From assembly GCF_024679245.1 (NCBI RefSeq), contig NC_090178.1, positions 3,253,353 to 3,317,352 of the forward strand: DNA of 64,000 nt, in the 5' to 3' direction. A model generated the notes under the pieces. The model searched no databases. It was not told the DNA's origin and saw only the letters and a list, made by a program, of their open reading frames with translations. This stretch comes from Pseudorasbora parva. Taxonomy: Eukaryota; Chordata; Actinopteri; Cypriniformes; Gobionidae. Below, in pieces: positions 47,230 to 60,958 of this stretch (the stretch's first letter is position 1; each line of letters opens with the position of its first letter). The position numbers and the translations under genes were made by a program.

Positions 47230-47623
47230 AATATCTGATGTGTTTTATTAGAGTTTGGATCATTGATGGACAGAAACTAATGATTGTTCTCCAGCTCAAC
47301 ACAGTTAGTCTTATTGTTTAAATCTGCTGTTGTTGATTTACCGCACAGAGTACCATGGTTTACCGCCTAATATGATCTCACTCACTGCAGTGTGAAGAAG
47401 TGTCTCATAGCAGCGCACAGAGGAGCATTATATCATCACTTTAACACACTCAATGTGTGTGATATGATAAAACAGCGCTGCGTTACCACACATTCATGAG
47501 CGGAAGAAGAAGCGCTCGACTGCGGCAGAATAAAAGCTTTGCCAAATCAAGGAGTCAAGCTAGGCCTTTGTTTTGAATAACCGGCCGCTAGGAGTGAAAA
47601 ATTACATATTGTGCCTTTAATTG
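47230..47623. mobile_element. Second, partial copy of the same MITE, with one unexpanded repeat unit
   Basis: The right end ...AATTACATATTGTGCCTTTAA is the inverse of the left end at 41138. TGAATAACCGGCCGCTAGGA corresponds to TGAATAGAGGCGACCTGTAG of the first copy. 47432-47498 (ATCATCACTTTAACACACTC, GTGTGATATGATAAAACAGC, GCTGCGTTACCACACATTCA) aligns with a single 65-bp unit of the large array. The left end is not evident, so the two copies overlap or one is truncated. Confidence 0.65.
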
Positions 47624-47629
47624 GAACTC

Positions 47630-48095
47630 ATCTCAGCAGATACAATACAATAAACACTTAACGTGAGTTTGGGAGGATTTCATTCCGCTACTTCACTAAG
47701 TTATGGAAACAAAATAGGCCAACATTTCAAAATTGACCAGTGCCTGCAATGGTTTTGTCTTGTAATACAGATCAGGAGTCGCGTTAGACGTAAAAATTCC
47801 ATCATAATCCATTATTACCAGTCATTTTAATTGTCATGTTTTAATGATAAGAAGCCATTTAACAGGCTGCTTTTGTTCATATTTCATTCACAAAATTACA
47901 GCACAAGCTTGCATTTAGCCTATTAATTTATAAAGAGAAAGTTTAAGGAAGAATGTTTGTTCAATAAATCACAATAACCTCGATTCTTTGTTACTTTTGA
48001 TATGAAACAAAGCCTTGGCTTTCCAATTCTGTCAATTTTATCATAAAATTCAAACAATATGTACCGGTGCTCTTTGACGTGGTGCGAGAGATCGC
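47630..48095. other. Non-coding DNA left of the L1 relic
   Basis: Mixed to AT-rich, with no recognised element. Minus-strand frames at 47923-48227 run antisense to the L1-like relic and are not genes. Confidence 0.4.
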
Positions 48096-48973
48096 TGTAG
48101 CGCCTCGGTTCAAGCAATTACGTTTGGATTGTTCATATAGACAATATTCTTTAGTTGTTAAAGCTATTCCTGTAGCATTGAGAAATTGAATTAAAGCTAT
48201 ATTACAATACTCTTCTGCAATACCCACACCTCTGGATTTGTTTATTGATAAGTATAATCTCTTGGATGAAAAAAGGTTTTTCGATCACTTATTACAAAGG
48301 AATATTTTCCTCTTCCTGTTTAAAGAACAAATCTTTCTCCAAGGTTTTCCAAAGTTGACACTATCAGAGTTAGAACCAGATACTTGTCATTTCCTTTGTT
48401 ACCTAAAATGAAAGAAGTACATTTCAAAACAATTAACAACATTTATCTATGTAACAAATTTCTAAGAGTAAGGTTTAATTTGGATAGAAATGTCTGTACA
48501 TTTTGTCAAAAAGATATTGAATCTCAGTTTACCATTGTTAAGTCCTTTTGGACCAGACTGTATGAGTGGTTGGAGACAATAAGTATAATACCTGCCTTTG
48601 ACTATCATATTAGACTAGCCAAATTTTACATACACAAATGTAGATTTGTTAAAAGTGTCTTTTAAAAATGAGAGATTAACTAAGATTTTAATTTAAATTC
48701 TTAAAACAACTAAAAATGAGGCGTGCTTTAAAGCTCTCTAAATTACTGGCAATATATGTAGATTAGCCCCTCCTGAAATCTAATTTACTGTTATAATTTT
48801 CCTTTCATGTTCGCTAGGTTTTTATTTCCTTTATTATATTTTTTATTTCTTAAATTTTTGTTGTTACTATTATCTTGTTTACAACATGCTGCTTGGTTGT
48901 ATTTTTAATGTCTATCATTGATAATATGGCAATTTGTTTGGGTGATTCAATAAAAAAAACAAAAAAAAAAAAA
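48096..48973 (+). mobile_element. 3' end of an L1-type LINE with A-rich tail
   Basis: It comprises a decayed ORF2 C-terminus (48100-48665), an AT-rich 3' UTR and an A-rich tail (TTCAATAAAAAAAAC then a run of A, 48948-48973) after an AATAAA signal. The 5' end is truncated. The tail fixes plus-strand orientation. The target duplication was not resolved. Confidence 0.65.
48100..48665 (+). pseudogene. L1-type ORF2 C-terminal fragment
   Basis: Conceptual translation gives YSLVVKAIPVALRN, FIDKYNLLDEKR and, in another frame, KMKEVHFKTINNIYLCNKFL followed by NVCTFCQKDIES, resembling the C-terminal zinc-binding region of fish L1 ORF2 (CxxC near a phenylalanine/tryptophan-rich helix, here SFWTRLYEWLE). 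At least one stop and frame changes near 48190 and 48380-48410 inactivate it. No catalytic RT motif remains. Confidence 0.6.
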
Positions 48974-49094
48974 CGTACGGAAATCCGTATCATGGCTTCT
49001 CCCAAGTAATCACTCAATCAGTGTGTTGTTGTCAAAAACGTCAATAAAATGGTTTGTAAACAAAGTCAGCATAAAAGCCATTCGTTGACTATTA

Positions 49095-49975
49095 AAGGGG
49101 TACTTCAGCGCTGGGAAGATGAACCTGTATTTAAACTGGGTCATTAATGTAGTAGAAATGTGAAATTATTTTTAAATTTGGTGCTTTCTAGACTGAGAAA
49201 AGACAGAAAACGTATTTTTGTCTCATGGGGATGAAAGACTACAATTCCCAGAATGCTTCGCTGCCCTGCTGTGAGGCCATTCCCAAAGCCACCACTACTA
49301 GATTACTGGATCACTTTCCCTTTACCACCGCGACCACGTTCATTTTCATAAAATCAGTTCAGTTAGAGAAAAGACACTACAATTAAAAACTGAATGTGTC
49401 TGTTCTATATGTGATTTAGCCGCTGAGGGAGTCTCACAGCCAAAACGCGTCCGTGGCATAGATTCACAGCGAATGTTCAGTCTGGCGCGTTTTCAGTTCA
49501 TCCTTTTGAAAGCTTCACTTTCATAGGAATTTAGGAACTTACTTTGCTCTGCTGGCCGCACCGTTTAAACATGAGACTGGAGCTGCGAGCTGAGTGCTGT
49601 GAGTGTGATCTCCATCCCCCATGCGCGAGTTGAAAACTTGTGGAAATGGCTCCCTCTGCTGGCTGTAGTCTTTAGCCTTTGGCCAACAATTCCTCAGATG
49701 GCGCAAATAGGAAGTGCCGCCCCTTACCATAACCACGAGTTTAAACACACTACTAACTCACTCAACCAAGCCCCGCCCCTTTATCCTGTGGATTAATTAT
49801 TATAATGAGGAATATTTTGGTGTGTTGGTCCCAGAAGAAAACTCAAGACTACAATGGAGGCATTTCAGAAACACTGACATTTATATAGAAGAACATTATA
49901 AATACACACTAAAGAAAGAGCCGCTTTAAAAACAACGGAGAATAGGAAGAACATGTGTTTTGCACTATAGGCCAC
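49095..49975. mobile_element. MITE, possibly a chimera of two families
   Basis: The left end TTAAAGGGGTACTTCAGCGC and GGGAAGATGAACCTGTATTT open a common fish MITE, continuing through ATGGGGATGAAAGACTACAA. From about 49720 the sequence (CTTACCATAACCACGAGTTT, ACTACTAACTCACTCAACCA, AGCCCCGCCCCTTTATCC, TATAATGAGGAATATT) instead matches, in reverse, the MITE around 31816-32350. The right terminus is not clear. It keeps the empty version (49750-49757) of the hAT target at 31878. Confidence 0.6.
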
Positions 49976-50420
49976 GTGGCGTCCAGCACTGAACAGATGG
50001 CTTGCGCTGCATATTTAATGCAAAAGCTGAATAATGTCTGAGTTAAAGATCGTCTGCAGAGCACGGCTTGCTCCGATTGGTCAAATGTTTTCTTTAAAAG
50101 CTTAGACGCACATGGCCGAGAGCCATCGTGTATCTTCAGACACGCCTGACGAGCACAAACGCTTCTACATGACAGGAAGAGGTTCAGCTCTTCCTGAGAA
50201 GCGTTTGGTCTGAGTTGAACTCAGGTGACAGACGGCACAAAGTGAAAAGGCCATGTGGTCGAGTTGTTTTCATCGCTAGATGTGTCAAATGTTTCCATCC
50301 AGTCTTGTTAATGCTAATCTGACCTGAAAAAACACACTCTAGACTGTATATGGCTTACAAATAACTGTCTCTGAGTAAAATGAATTAACAATGACAATGA
50401 CGAGTTTGAGAAATGTCTAA
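49976..50420. other. Unique non-coding DNA; possible conserved element
   Basis: GC-balanced stretch without repeat words, between the MITE and AT-rich DNA. It contains GCATATTTAATGCAAAAGCT and a CAGGTG/CACATGG set of E-box-like words. No long frame. Confidence 0.35.
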
Positions 50421-52360
<1,940 letters not shown>

Positions 52361-52540
52361 TCATGATTGGTTGAATTCTACAGGATGTCCGCGATACGAG
52401 TGTGTTGCGTTGTTTAAAGGTCCGCCTACAAACAAATGCTGCGACTCCAAACTCCCTTGTGGAAGAACAATGCTGTCGTGTTTACAACTGTGACAATGAG
52501 CACTTACCAGAATCAACTAAATGCTGGATTTTCTTAAAAT
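52361..52540. other. Flank of the 34-bp array, possibly transposon-derived
   Basis: TTTAAAGGTCCGCCTACAAA and nearby GC-rich words are reminiscent of fish MITEs but too short to assign. Confidence 0.3.
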
Positions 52541-55500
52541 TAGCCCAATAAGTAGGCCAAATGGGCAGTCAAAATTACCCCAATGAGTAGGCCTATGGCC
52601 AGTCAAAAGCATCTCAAAGAGTAGCCCAATGACCAGTCAAAAGCATCTCAATGAGTAGGCCAATGGCCAGTCAAAAGCATCTCAATGAGTAGCCCAATAA
52701 CCAGTCAAAAGTATCTCAATGAGTAGGCTAATGGCCAGTCAAAAGCATCTCAATGAGTAGCCCAATGGCCAGTCAAAAGTACCCCGATGAGTAGGCTAAT
52801 GGCCAGTCAAAAGCATCTCAATGAGTAGCCCAATGGCCAGTCAAAAGTACCCCAATGAGTAGGCTAATGGCCAGTCAAAAGCATCTCAATGAGTAGCCCA
52901 ATGGCCAGTCAAAAGTATCTCAATGAGTAGCCCAATGGCCAGTCAAAAGTAGCCCAATGAGTAGCCCAATGGCCAGTCAAAAGTAGCCCAATGAGTAGCC
53001 CAATGGCCAGTCAAAAGTAGCCCAATGAGTAGCCCAATGGCCAGTCAAAAGTATCTCAATGAGTAGCCCAATGACCAGTCAAAAGTAGCCCAATGAGTAG
53101 CCCAATGGCCAGTCAAAAGTATCTCAATGAGTAGCCCAATGGCCAGTCAAAAGTATCTCAATGAGTAGCCCAATGGCCAGTCAAAAGTATCTCAATGAGT
53201 AGCCCAATGGCCAGTCAAAAGTATCTCAATGAGTAGCCCAATGGCCAGTCAAAAGTATCTCAATGAGTAGCCCAATGGTCAGACAAAAGATTCTCAATGA
53301 GTAGCCCAATGGCCAGTCAAAAGTAGCCCAATGAGTAGCCCAATGGCCAGTCAAAAGTATCTCAATGAGTAGCCCAATGGCCAGTCAAAAGTAGCCCAAT
53401 GAGTAGCCCAATGACCAGTCAAAAGTATCTCAATGAGTAGCCCAATGGCAAGTCAAAAGTACCCCAATGAGTAGGCCAATGGCCAGTCAAAAGCATCTCA
53501 ATGAGTAGCCCAATGACCAGTCAAAAGTAGCCTAATGAGTAGCCCAATGACCAGTAAAAAGTACCCCAATGAGTAGACCAAGAGCCTATCAAAAGTAGCC
53601 CAATGGCCAGCCAAAAGTACCCCAATGAGTAGGCCAATGGCCAGTCAAAAGCATCTCAATGAGTAGCCCAATGACCAGTCAAAAGTACCCCAATGAGTAG
53701 CCCAATGGCCAGTCAAAAGTATCTCAATGAGTAGCCCAATGGCTAGTCAAAAGTATCTCAATGAGTAGCCCAATGGCCAGTCAAAAGTATCTCAATGAGT
53801 AGCCCAATGACCAGTCAAAAGTACTTTAATGAGTAGCCCAATGGCCAGTCAAAAGTACTTTAATGAGTAGCCCAATGACCAGTCAAAAGTAGCCCAATGA
53901 GTAGACCAAGAGCCAGTCAAAAGTAGCCCAATGAGTAGCCCTATGGCCAGTCAAAAGTAGCCCAATGGCCAGTCAAAAGTAGCCCAATGAGTAGCCAAAT
54001 GGCCAGTCAAAAGTATCTCAATGAGTAGCCCAATGACCAGTCAAAAGTAGCCCAATGACCAGTCAAAAGTACCCCAATGAGTAGGCTTATGGCCAGTCAA
54101 AAGTAGCCCAATGGCCAGTCAAAAGTAGCCCAATGAGTAGCCCAATGACCAGTCAAAAGTAGCCTAATGAGTAGCCCAATGACCAGTCAAAAGTATCTCA
54201 ATGAGTAGGCCTATGGCCAGTCAAAAGTATCTCAATGAGTAGCCCAATGAGTAGGTCTATGGCCAGCTAAAAGTATCTCAATGAGTAGCCCAATGAGTAG
54301 GCCTATGGCCAGTCAAAAGTATCTCAATGAGTAGCCCAATGGCTAGTCAAAAGTATCTCAATGAGTAGCCCAATGGCCAGTCAAAAGTATCTCAATGAGT
54401 AGCTCAATGGCTAGTCAAAAGTACTTTAATGAGTAGCCCAATGGCCAGTCAAGAGTACTTTAATGAGTAGCCCAATGACCAGTCAAAAGTAGCCCAATGA
54501 GTAGACCAAGAGCCAGTCAAAAGTAGCCCAATGAGTAGCCCTATGGCCAGTCAAAAGTAGCCCAATGGCCAGTCAAAAGTAGCCCAATGAGTAGGCCTAT
54601 GACCAGTCAAAAGTAGCCCAATGGCCAGTCAAAAGTTTCTCAATGAGTAGTCCAATGGCCAGTCAGAAGTAGCCCAATGGCCAGTCAAAGTATCTCAATG
54701 AGTAGTCCAATGGCCAGTCAAAAGTATCTCAATGAGTAGCCCAATGACCAGTCAAAAGTAGCCCAATGGCCAGTCAAAAGTACCCCAATGAGTAGGCTTA
54801 TGGCCAGTCAAAAGTAGCCCAATGGCCAGTCAAAAGTAGCCCAATGAGTAGCCCAATGACCAGTCAAAAGTAGCCTAATGAGTAGCCCAATGACCAGTCA
54901 AAAGTATCTCAATGAGTAGGCCTATGGCCAGTCAAAAGTATCTCAATGAGTAGCCCAATGAGTAGGCCTATGGCCAGCTAAAAGTATCTCAATGAGTAGC
55001 CCAATGAGTAGGCCTATGGCCAGCTAAAAGTATCTCAATGAGTAGCCCAATGAGTAGGCCTATGGCCAGTCAAAAGTATCTCAATGAGTAGCCCAATGAG
55101 TAGGCCTATGGCCAGTCAAAAGTAGCCCAATGAGTAGCCCAATGAGTAGGCCTATGGCCAGTCAAAAGTATCTCAATGAGTAGCCCAATGAGTAGGCCTA
55201 TGGCCAGTCAAAAGTAGCCCAATGAGTAGGCCTATGGCCAGTCAAAAATATCTCAATGAGTAGCCCAATGAGTAGGCCTATGGCCAGCTAAAAGTATCTC
55301 AATGAGTAGCCCAATGAGTAGGCCTATGGCCAGTCAAAAGTAGCCCAATGAGTAGGCCTATGGCCAGTCAAAAGTAGCCCAATGAGTAGACCAATGAGTA
55401 GGCCTATGGCCAGTCAAAAGTAGCCCAATGAGTAGCCCAATGAGTAGGCCTATGGCCAGTCAAAAGTAGCCCAATGGCCAGTCAAGTTTCTCAATGAGTA

Positions 55501-55982
55501 GCCCAATGGCCAGTCAAAAGTAGCCCAATGAGTAGCCCAATGGCCAGTCAAAAGTAGCCCAATGAGTAGCCCAATGACCAGTTAAAAGTAGCCTAATGAG
55601 TAGCCCAATGACCAGTCAAAAGTAGCCTAATGAGTAGCCCAATGACCAGTCAAAAGTATCTCAATAAGTAGCCCAATGACCCGTCAAAAGTAGCCCAATG
55701 AGTAGCCCAATGGCCAGTCAAAAGTAGCCCAATGAGTAGCCCAATGGCCAGTCAAAAGTAGCCTAATGAGTAGCCGAATGGCCAGTCAAAAGTAGCCTAA
55801 TGAGTAGCCCAATGACCAGTCAAAAGCATCTCAATGAGTAGCCCAATGGCCAGTCAAAAGTAGCCCAATGAGTAGCCCAATGACCAGTCAAAAGTAGCCC
55901 AATGAGTAGCCCAATGGCCAGTCAAAAGTAGCCCAATGAGTAGCCCAATGGCCAGTCAAAAGTAGCCCAATGAGTAGCCATT
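52541..55982. repeat. 34-bp minisatellite, about 100 monomers, degenerate
   Basis: The typical unit is GAGTAGCCCAATGGCCAGTC followed by AAAAGTATCTCAAT, or AAAAGTAGCCCAAT or AAAAGTACCCCAAT. Shortened (22-bp) and lengthened variants such as AGCCCAATGAGTAGGCCTAT are frequent, giving period switching along the tract; the right third (54200-55450) is dominated by a composite unit containing GAGTAGGCCTATGGCCAG. Units begin as degenerate copies around 52541. No frame stays open. Confidence 0.95.
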
Positions 55983-56075
55983 GTCACAGTCAAATGTTCC
56001 CTCATTGAGCAAAAGTTTTCTCTATTGGGCGGACATTTTGGTAAGCTGAGGAAAAACATTCTTTATACCATACCT

Positions 56076-57160
<1,085 letters not shown>

Positions 57161-57164
57161 ATTG

Positions 57165-57450
57165 GTCAAAAGTAGCACAATGAGTAACCCAATAGCCAGT
57201 CAAAAGTAGTTTAAGTAGCCCAATGAGTAACCCAATAGCCAGTCAAAAGTAGCTCAATGAGTAGCCAAATGAGTAGTCCAATGGCCAGTTAAAAGTATCT
57301 CAATGAGTAACCCAATAGCCAGTCAAAAGTAGCCAAATGGCCAGTCAAAAGTAGCCCAATGAGTAACCCAATGGCCAGTGTCAAAAGTAGTCCAATGAGT
57401 AGCCCAAAAGCCAGTCAAAAGTAGTCAAACAGCCAGTCAAAAGTCTAATT
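57165..57450. repeat. Detached block of the 34-bp minisatellite
   Basis: AGTAACCCAATAGCCAGTCA, AAAGTAGCTCAATGAGTAGC and similar words repeat about nine times in more diverged form, same orientation as 52541-55982 but 1.2 kb away. Either the array was split by the intervening DNA, or the interval was duplicated. Confidence 0.85.
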
Positions 57451-58941
57451 TTGGAAGCGCCACCTCCGGTCGCTAACGTTCACTTGGTCGCTTGTGTCGC
57501 AGGAAATCGGAAACTCTCCATTGAAATGAATGGGATTGTGTTGCTTTGTCACTAGTAGTGTGAATGCAGTAGCTCGCTTTCATCAATTACATTTTTATTC
57601 TCATGCACTGACTCGTTCGCCAAGATGAACAGCGAATCAGAGTTCTTCCTCTCACCGAAGCCCAGACGCCGATTTGGCCCAAAAAAACCCAGATGGATTC
57701 CAACTAAAAAAGCTAAGCCGAAATTGAAATAAATAAATATATAAAAAAATAAAGCTGAAATAAAATAATTATAAATATTAAATTTAATGTTGCCTTGGCA
57801 AATACCTCAAATAAGATGATGTTGAAGTACTACAATTAGGGAGTTCCACAAGTGCCTTGTTTTTGAAGACTTTTGTTTACTTAAACAATAGAAAATATTG
57901 TTGGATAAGTTTGGATAAGTTTATTGGTTTGGATAAGGAAACTTTTAAGAAAACAATCATAAAATGTAATTTTGTGCCACAGAAATAATATATTTCTCCG
58001 ATAAGTTCATTTGTCACCTTATGATTGCTCTTTCACTTTCTCATCATATGGCATCGTCAGCAAGAGATGGCCGCTCGACTGATAAACGTCAGACATAATA
58101 ACAGCTTCCTGCCCATTACACAGCAATAATGGATTGCTTACTATCTATAGACCGCTGTAATTTTCTATGATCTTCATAATATCAGCCTTTAAATGAGCTT
58201 TTATGACTCCGTTCTGCTGCTTTCCATAGTTTTAACACTGTTTACTTTCTAGCAAAGTTTTGTTTGTTTATATTGTGTTTTCCTCAGATTTATTCGTGAT
58301 TTATGGTGTTGTTGTAATTAGACTGTAGATTGCACTGGTGGTTTATGGAAGGAATCGCTTTATGTCCTATTATAAATCAGACACATTTATGAAGCACTCT
58401 CAATTAACTACAGACCTCTGTATTAGTGAACAGCATGTTTTGATGTGCCGTAGTGAGATACAAGCCTCAATTTGAGCTCATCTCGTGAATAAAAGCTATA
58501 GCCGATAGACTGGAGCCTAAAGTGTTCAAACATTTCTACACAAATGCAATAAGGAATTGTCATTTCTGCTTATAGTGCCAGTGATCAATGTGCTTTTAAT
58601 ACGCAAGCACTAAACAGTTACGCAACAGTCAATATCGTATATATGAGTTGCCAACAAAATCTGTTAAGTGCATTTTGATTATCTATTTTGATAGTGATAA
58701 AAGGATGCAAAAAAAGCTACTTATGAGGTCTTGTGCTCTTTGAACATACAAATATTTATGTGGATTCTAACAGTTTAAGATTTAAACTTAAAAAGTGTGA
58801 AGGCAAAGTTGACTGGAACCCAATCACAAATAATATTGACCAAAGTAAGATCTAAATCCCCTTTTAGGGCCACTGTGTTTATTCTTTTCAGAAAGATAAT
58901 CCTTCAAAAATATATTAAACTGGGATAAAAGAAAGTATTTT
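57451..58941. other. Non-coding DNA; 57990-58560 possibly conserved
   Basis: 57451-57720 has GGAAGCGCCACCTCCGGTCG and other GC-rich words; 57735-57805 is a fragment in reverse of the repeat near 23600. 57990-58560 is unique with CAATAATGGATTGCTTACTA, TAATATCAGCCTTTAAATGA and AATTAGACTGTAGATTGCAC, a texture compatible with a conserved non-coding element. No gene. Confidence 0.4.
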
Positions 58942-59389
58942 AAAGGGGTCCAATAATGACCCTTTCACAAGATTTAAAATAATTGTGATGTCCACAGAGT
59001 GTGTGTGTGAACTTTTAGCACAAAATAGCCCACATATCATTTATATAGCATGTTAAAATTGTCACTTTTTGAGGGTAGGAAAAAAGTGCTGTTTTTGTGT
59101 GTATCCCTTTAAATGCAAATGAGCTGCGGGTCCCACCCCTTTCTAGAAGAGGGCGGGGCTTAAGAGCCTGTGTTAGCAACTGCGATAACCTCACGCAGAC
59201 ACACTGAAAATGTCAGAAACTGTTCAGGCTTTTATGATCAAACCGAAGTTGGACAATGATGGAGAGACTCAAGAAGAAAAGACTACATGTAGAATAAGAC
59301 AGGACGCTTCTGAATGGATAGTAGGGCTGTCAAAATTGCTCAAAAATGACGTTTGAATATTAATGTTTTTGTTTAACGTTAAATAAAAT

Positions 59390-59652
59390 GAGGCATGGTA
59401 TGCTAACTGTATCTTACATAGCTTGCATAAAACGTTATCTCGAGGCTCAACATTTTTACCTCCTATCGACCAAAATCCAAAGTACTTCCAGATATGGCTT
59501 TTTAGATTTTGGAGGGTTAAAATCGCTTTCTCTGCCACGGTCGAGTTGGGCTCTGCACTTTTGCCATCTTCACTGAAAGAAGCCTCAAATTTCAGCAGTG
59601 GCTGACCGTGCGTCTCCTGCGGCCTGTCACCCTCAGGCGCGTTCGCACCCAT
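59390..59652 (-). pseudogene. BED zinc-finger N-terminal fragment of a hAT transposase
   Basis: Translated from 59652, residues 54-60 read IWKYFGF and residues 71-80 RDNVLCKLCK, the start and CxxC zinc-ligand pair (Cys76, Cys79) of a BED finger as in ZBED1-like hAT proteins. The expected H-x(3-5)-H half is absent: the frame departs from the domain at about residue 86, then runs into terminal DNA. Intact proteins of this kind are about 600 residues or more. Residues 1-45 are a low-complexity acidic/polar leader. Not a functional host gene. Confidence 0.8.
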
Positions 59653-59864
59653 GAGCGCCCACTCGCAATGCAGACAGCCACACCTGTACTACCGCGGGCG
59701 TTTCTTACCACATTAAAGCCGCACTTGGCTACTTTTGCTCTCGGGGTCCCCCTACAGTTTGGAAAAAATAATGTCCTCAACTACTGTCGTAAACTCTGTC
59801 ATCCTACAACAGGGGATGCCATCGCGCGTGCATTTGTTGACATGACAGCCCTGATAGCCCTGAA

Positions 59865-60630
59865 CTAGTGATGCGCGGTCGTCTCATAACCCACGGACCC
59901 CATATGCCTATTTAATGGTCGCGGGTGCGCGGCGGGTTGTAAAAATATATACAGTGGTGCGGTGCGGGCCAAATAACTTCATAAAAGCGTCCCGCGGGTC
60001 AGTGCAGCACTAACAGTTCCCCTGAACACTGCAAGAGGAGTTCACATGCAGATGTTCTTCTGGCGTCGCGTGTGAAATGTCTTCATCCCAGGTAACGTTA
60101 CAGTCAGTGGCTTATGTTTCAGCATGTCATTTGAATATAATTTCATGGGTTTTATTTTTTTCAAACGCCAAATAATCACGATGCTCACGTTTACAAGCCA
60201 GCGTCATTATAGTAGTCTATTGGTTACCGTTTTACAGAATCTATATGATACTTCAGTTCAATGTTTGAGTGGCTCACCGTAACAAGCAGGACAGCATCGG
60301 TCGGCCACGCCTCCTTCAGCTCACACCGACGAGCAAACGCTGGTCACATGTTGATCCTCGTCCTGCCTTTAATCCCATCACTTTTTCATTTCCTCTTATT
60401 GCTTTCCTCCAACAAAACCTTTTCTTTCTTATTTGTCTCTGCTGCTTCGGACATGACTATATTATCCGACGAACAAAGTTGGGCTAGCACGTCCGAATGT
60501 AAGGAAGTCTGTGTGTTGGTGGAAGTGACGTATATGCCGTAAAGCAGTCGAATTTTGTAGGTCTTTTTGTTCTCGGGTTACTACCCGAAACCCGAAGTTT
60601 AAAAGTACGATTAAAAACGATACAGACCCC
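59865..60630. mobile_element. Nested hAT-like fragment (ATGCGCGGTCGTCTCATAAC)
   Basis: The left edge TAGTGATGCGCGGTCGTCTC with ATAACCCACGGACCC, later TGGTGCGGTGCGGGCCAAAT, CGTCCCGCGGGTCAGTGCAG and TTACTACCCGAAACCCGAAG belong to a GC-rich fish hAT family. The right terminus is missing. Frames of 93 and 72 codons at 60261-60542 lie in it and are not recognisable. Confidence 0.5.
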
Positions 60631-60958
60631 ATCAGGCTATGGCAGACGTGTCATTCAACCTATTGTAAGTCGATTTATCATCACAAGAGTCTTAAAAAAT
60701 ATATTATGAAGGTTGAAAAGTTAACTAGTGCTGCTTTAAAAAAAAAAAAAACATTAATTTGAATATTAATTTTCACCTTCGAAATTCTTTTTTTTTTTTT
60801 TACTATTCGAATATATATTCAAATTTACAATATTCGTTGACAGCCCTAATGGATAGAGGATGAGTTTATGAGTTAACGATCGTCAGTCATTGATTAGCAT
60901 ATTCTGTCATGATAATCTCTAAACCGCTGGTGTGGGAAGTGCTGTGAGATGAGCAGAG

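Larger units (their letters stand above)
59322..60848 (-). mobile_element. hAT transposon relic, 1527 bp, 8-bp TSD ATGGATAG
   Basis: Ends TAGGGCTGTCAAAATTGCTC and, reversed, TAGGGCTGTCAACGAATATT, with exact ATGGATAG duplications at 59314-59321 and 60849-60856. It keeps the first exon-like part of a BED-type hAT transposase on the minus strand (59390-59652) but nothing of the catalytic domain, so it is an internally deleted, non-autonomous derivative. A further hAT-like piece starts at 59865. Confidence 0.93.
58942..60958 (+). mobile_element. MITE split by a hAT insertion and extended by a 52-bp array
   Basis: The left end TTTTAAAGGGGTCCAATAAT, with GACCCTTTCACAAGATTTAA, CCCTTTAAATGCAAATGAGC and GAAGAGGGCGGGGCTTAAG, follows a common cyprinid MITE. 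It continues across 59322-60848 (AGAATAAGACAGGACGCTTC joining to AGGATGAGTTTATGAGTT). From 60959 it passes into the 52-bp array, and its right terminus is not reached in the window. Confidence 0.7.
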
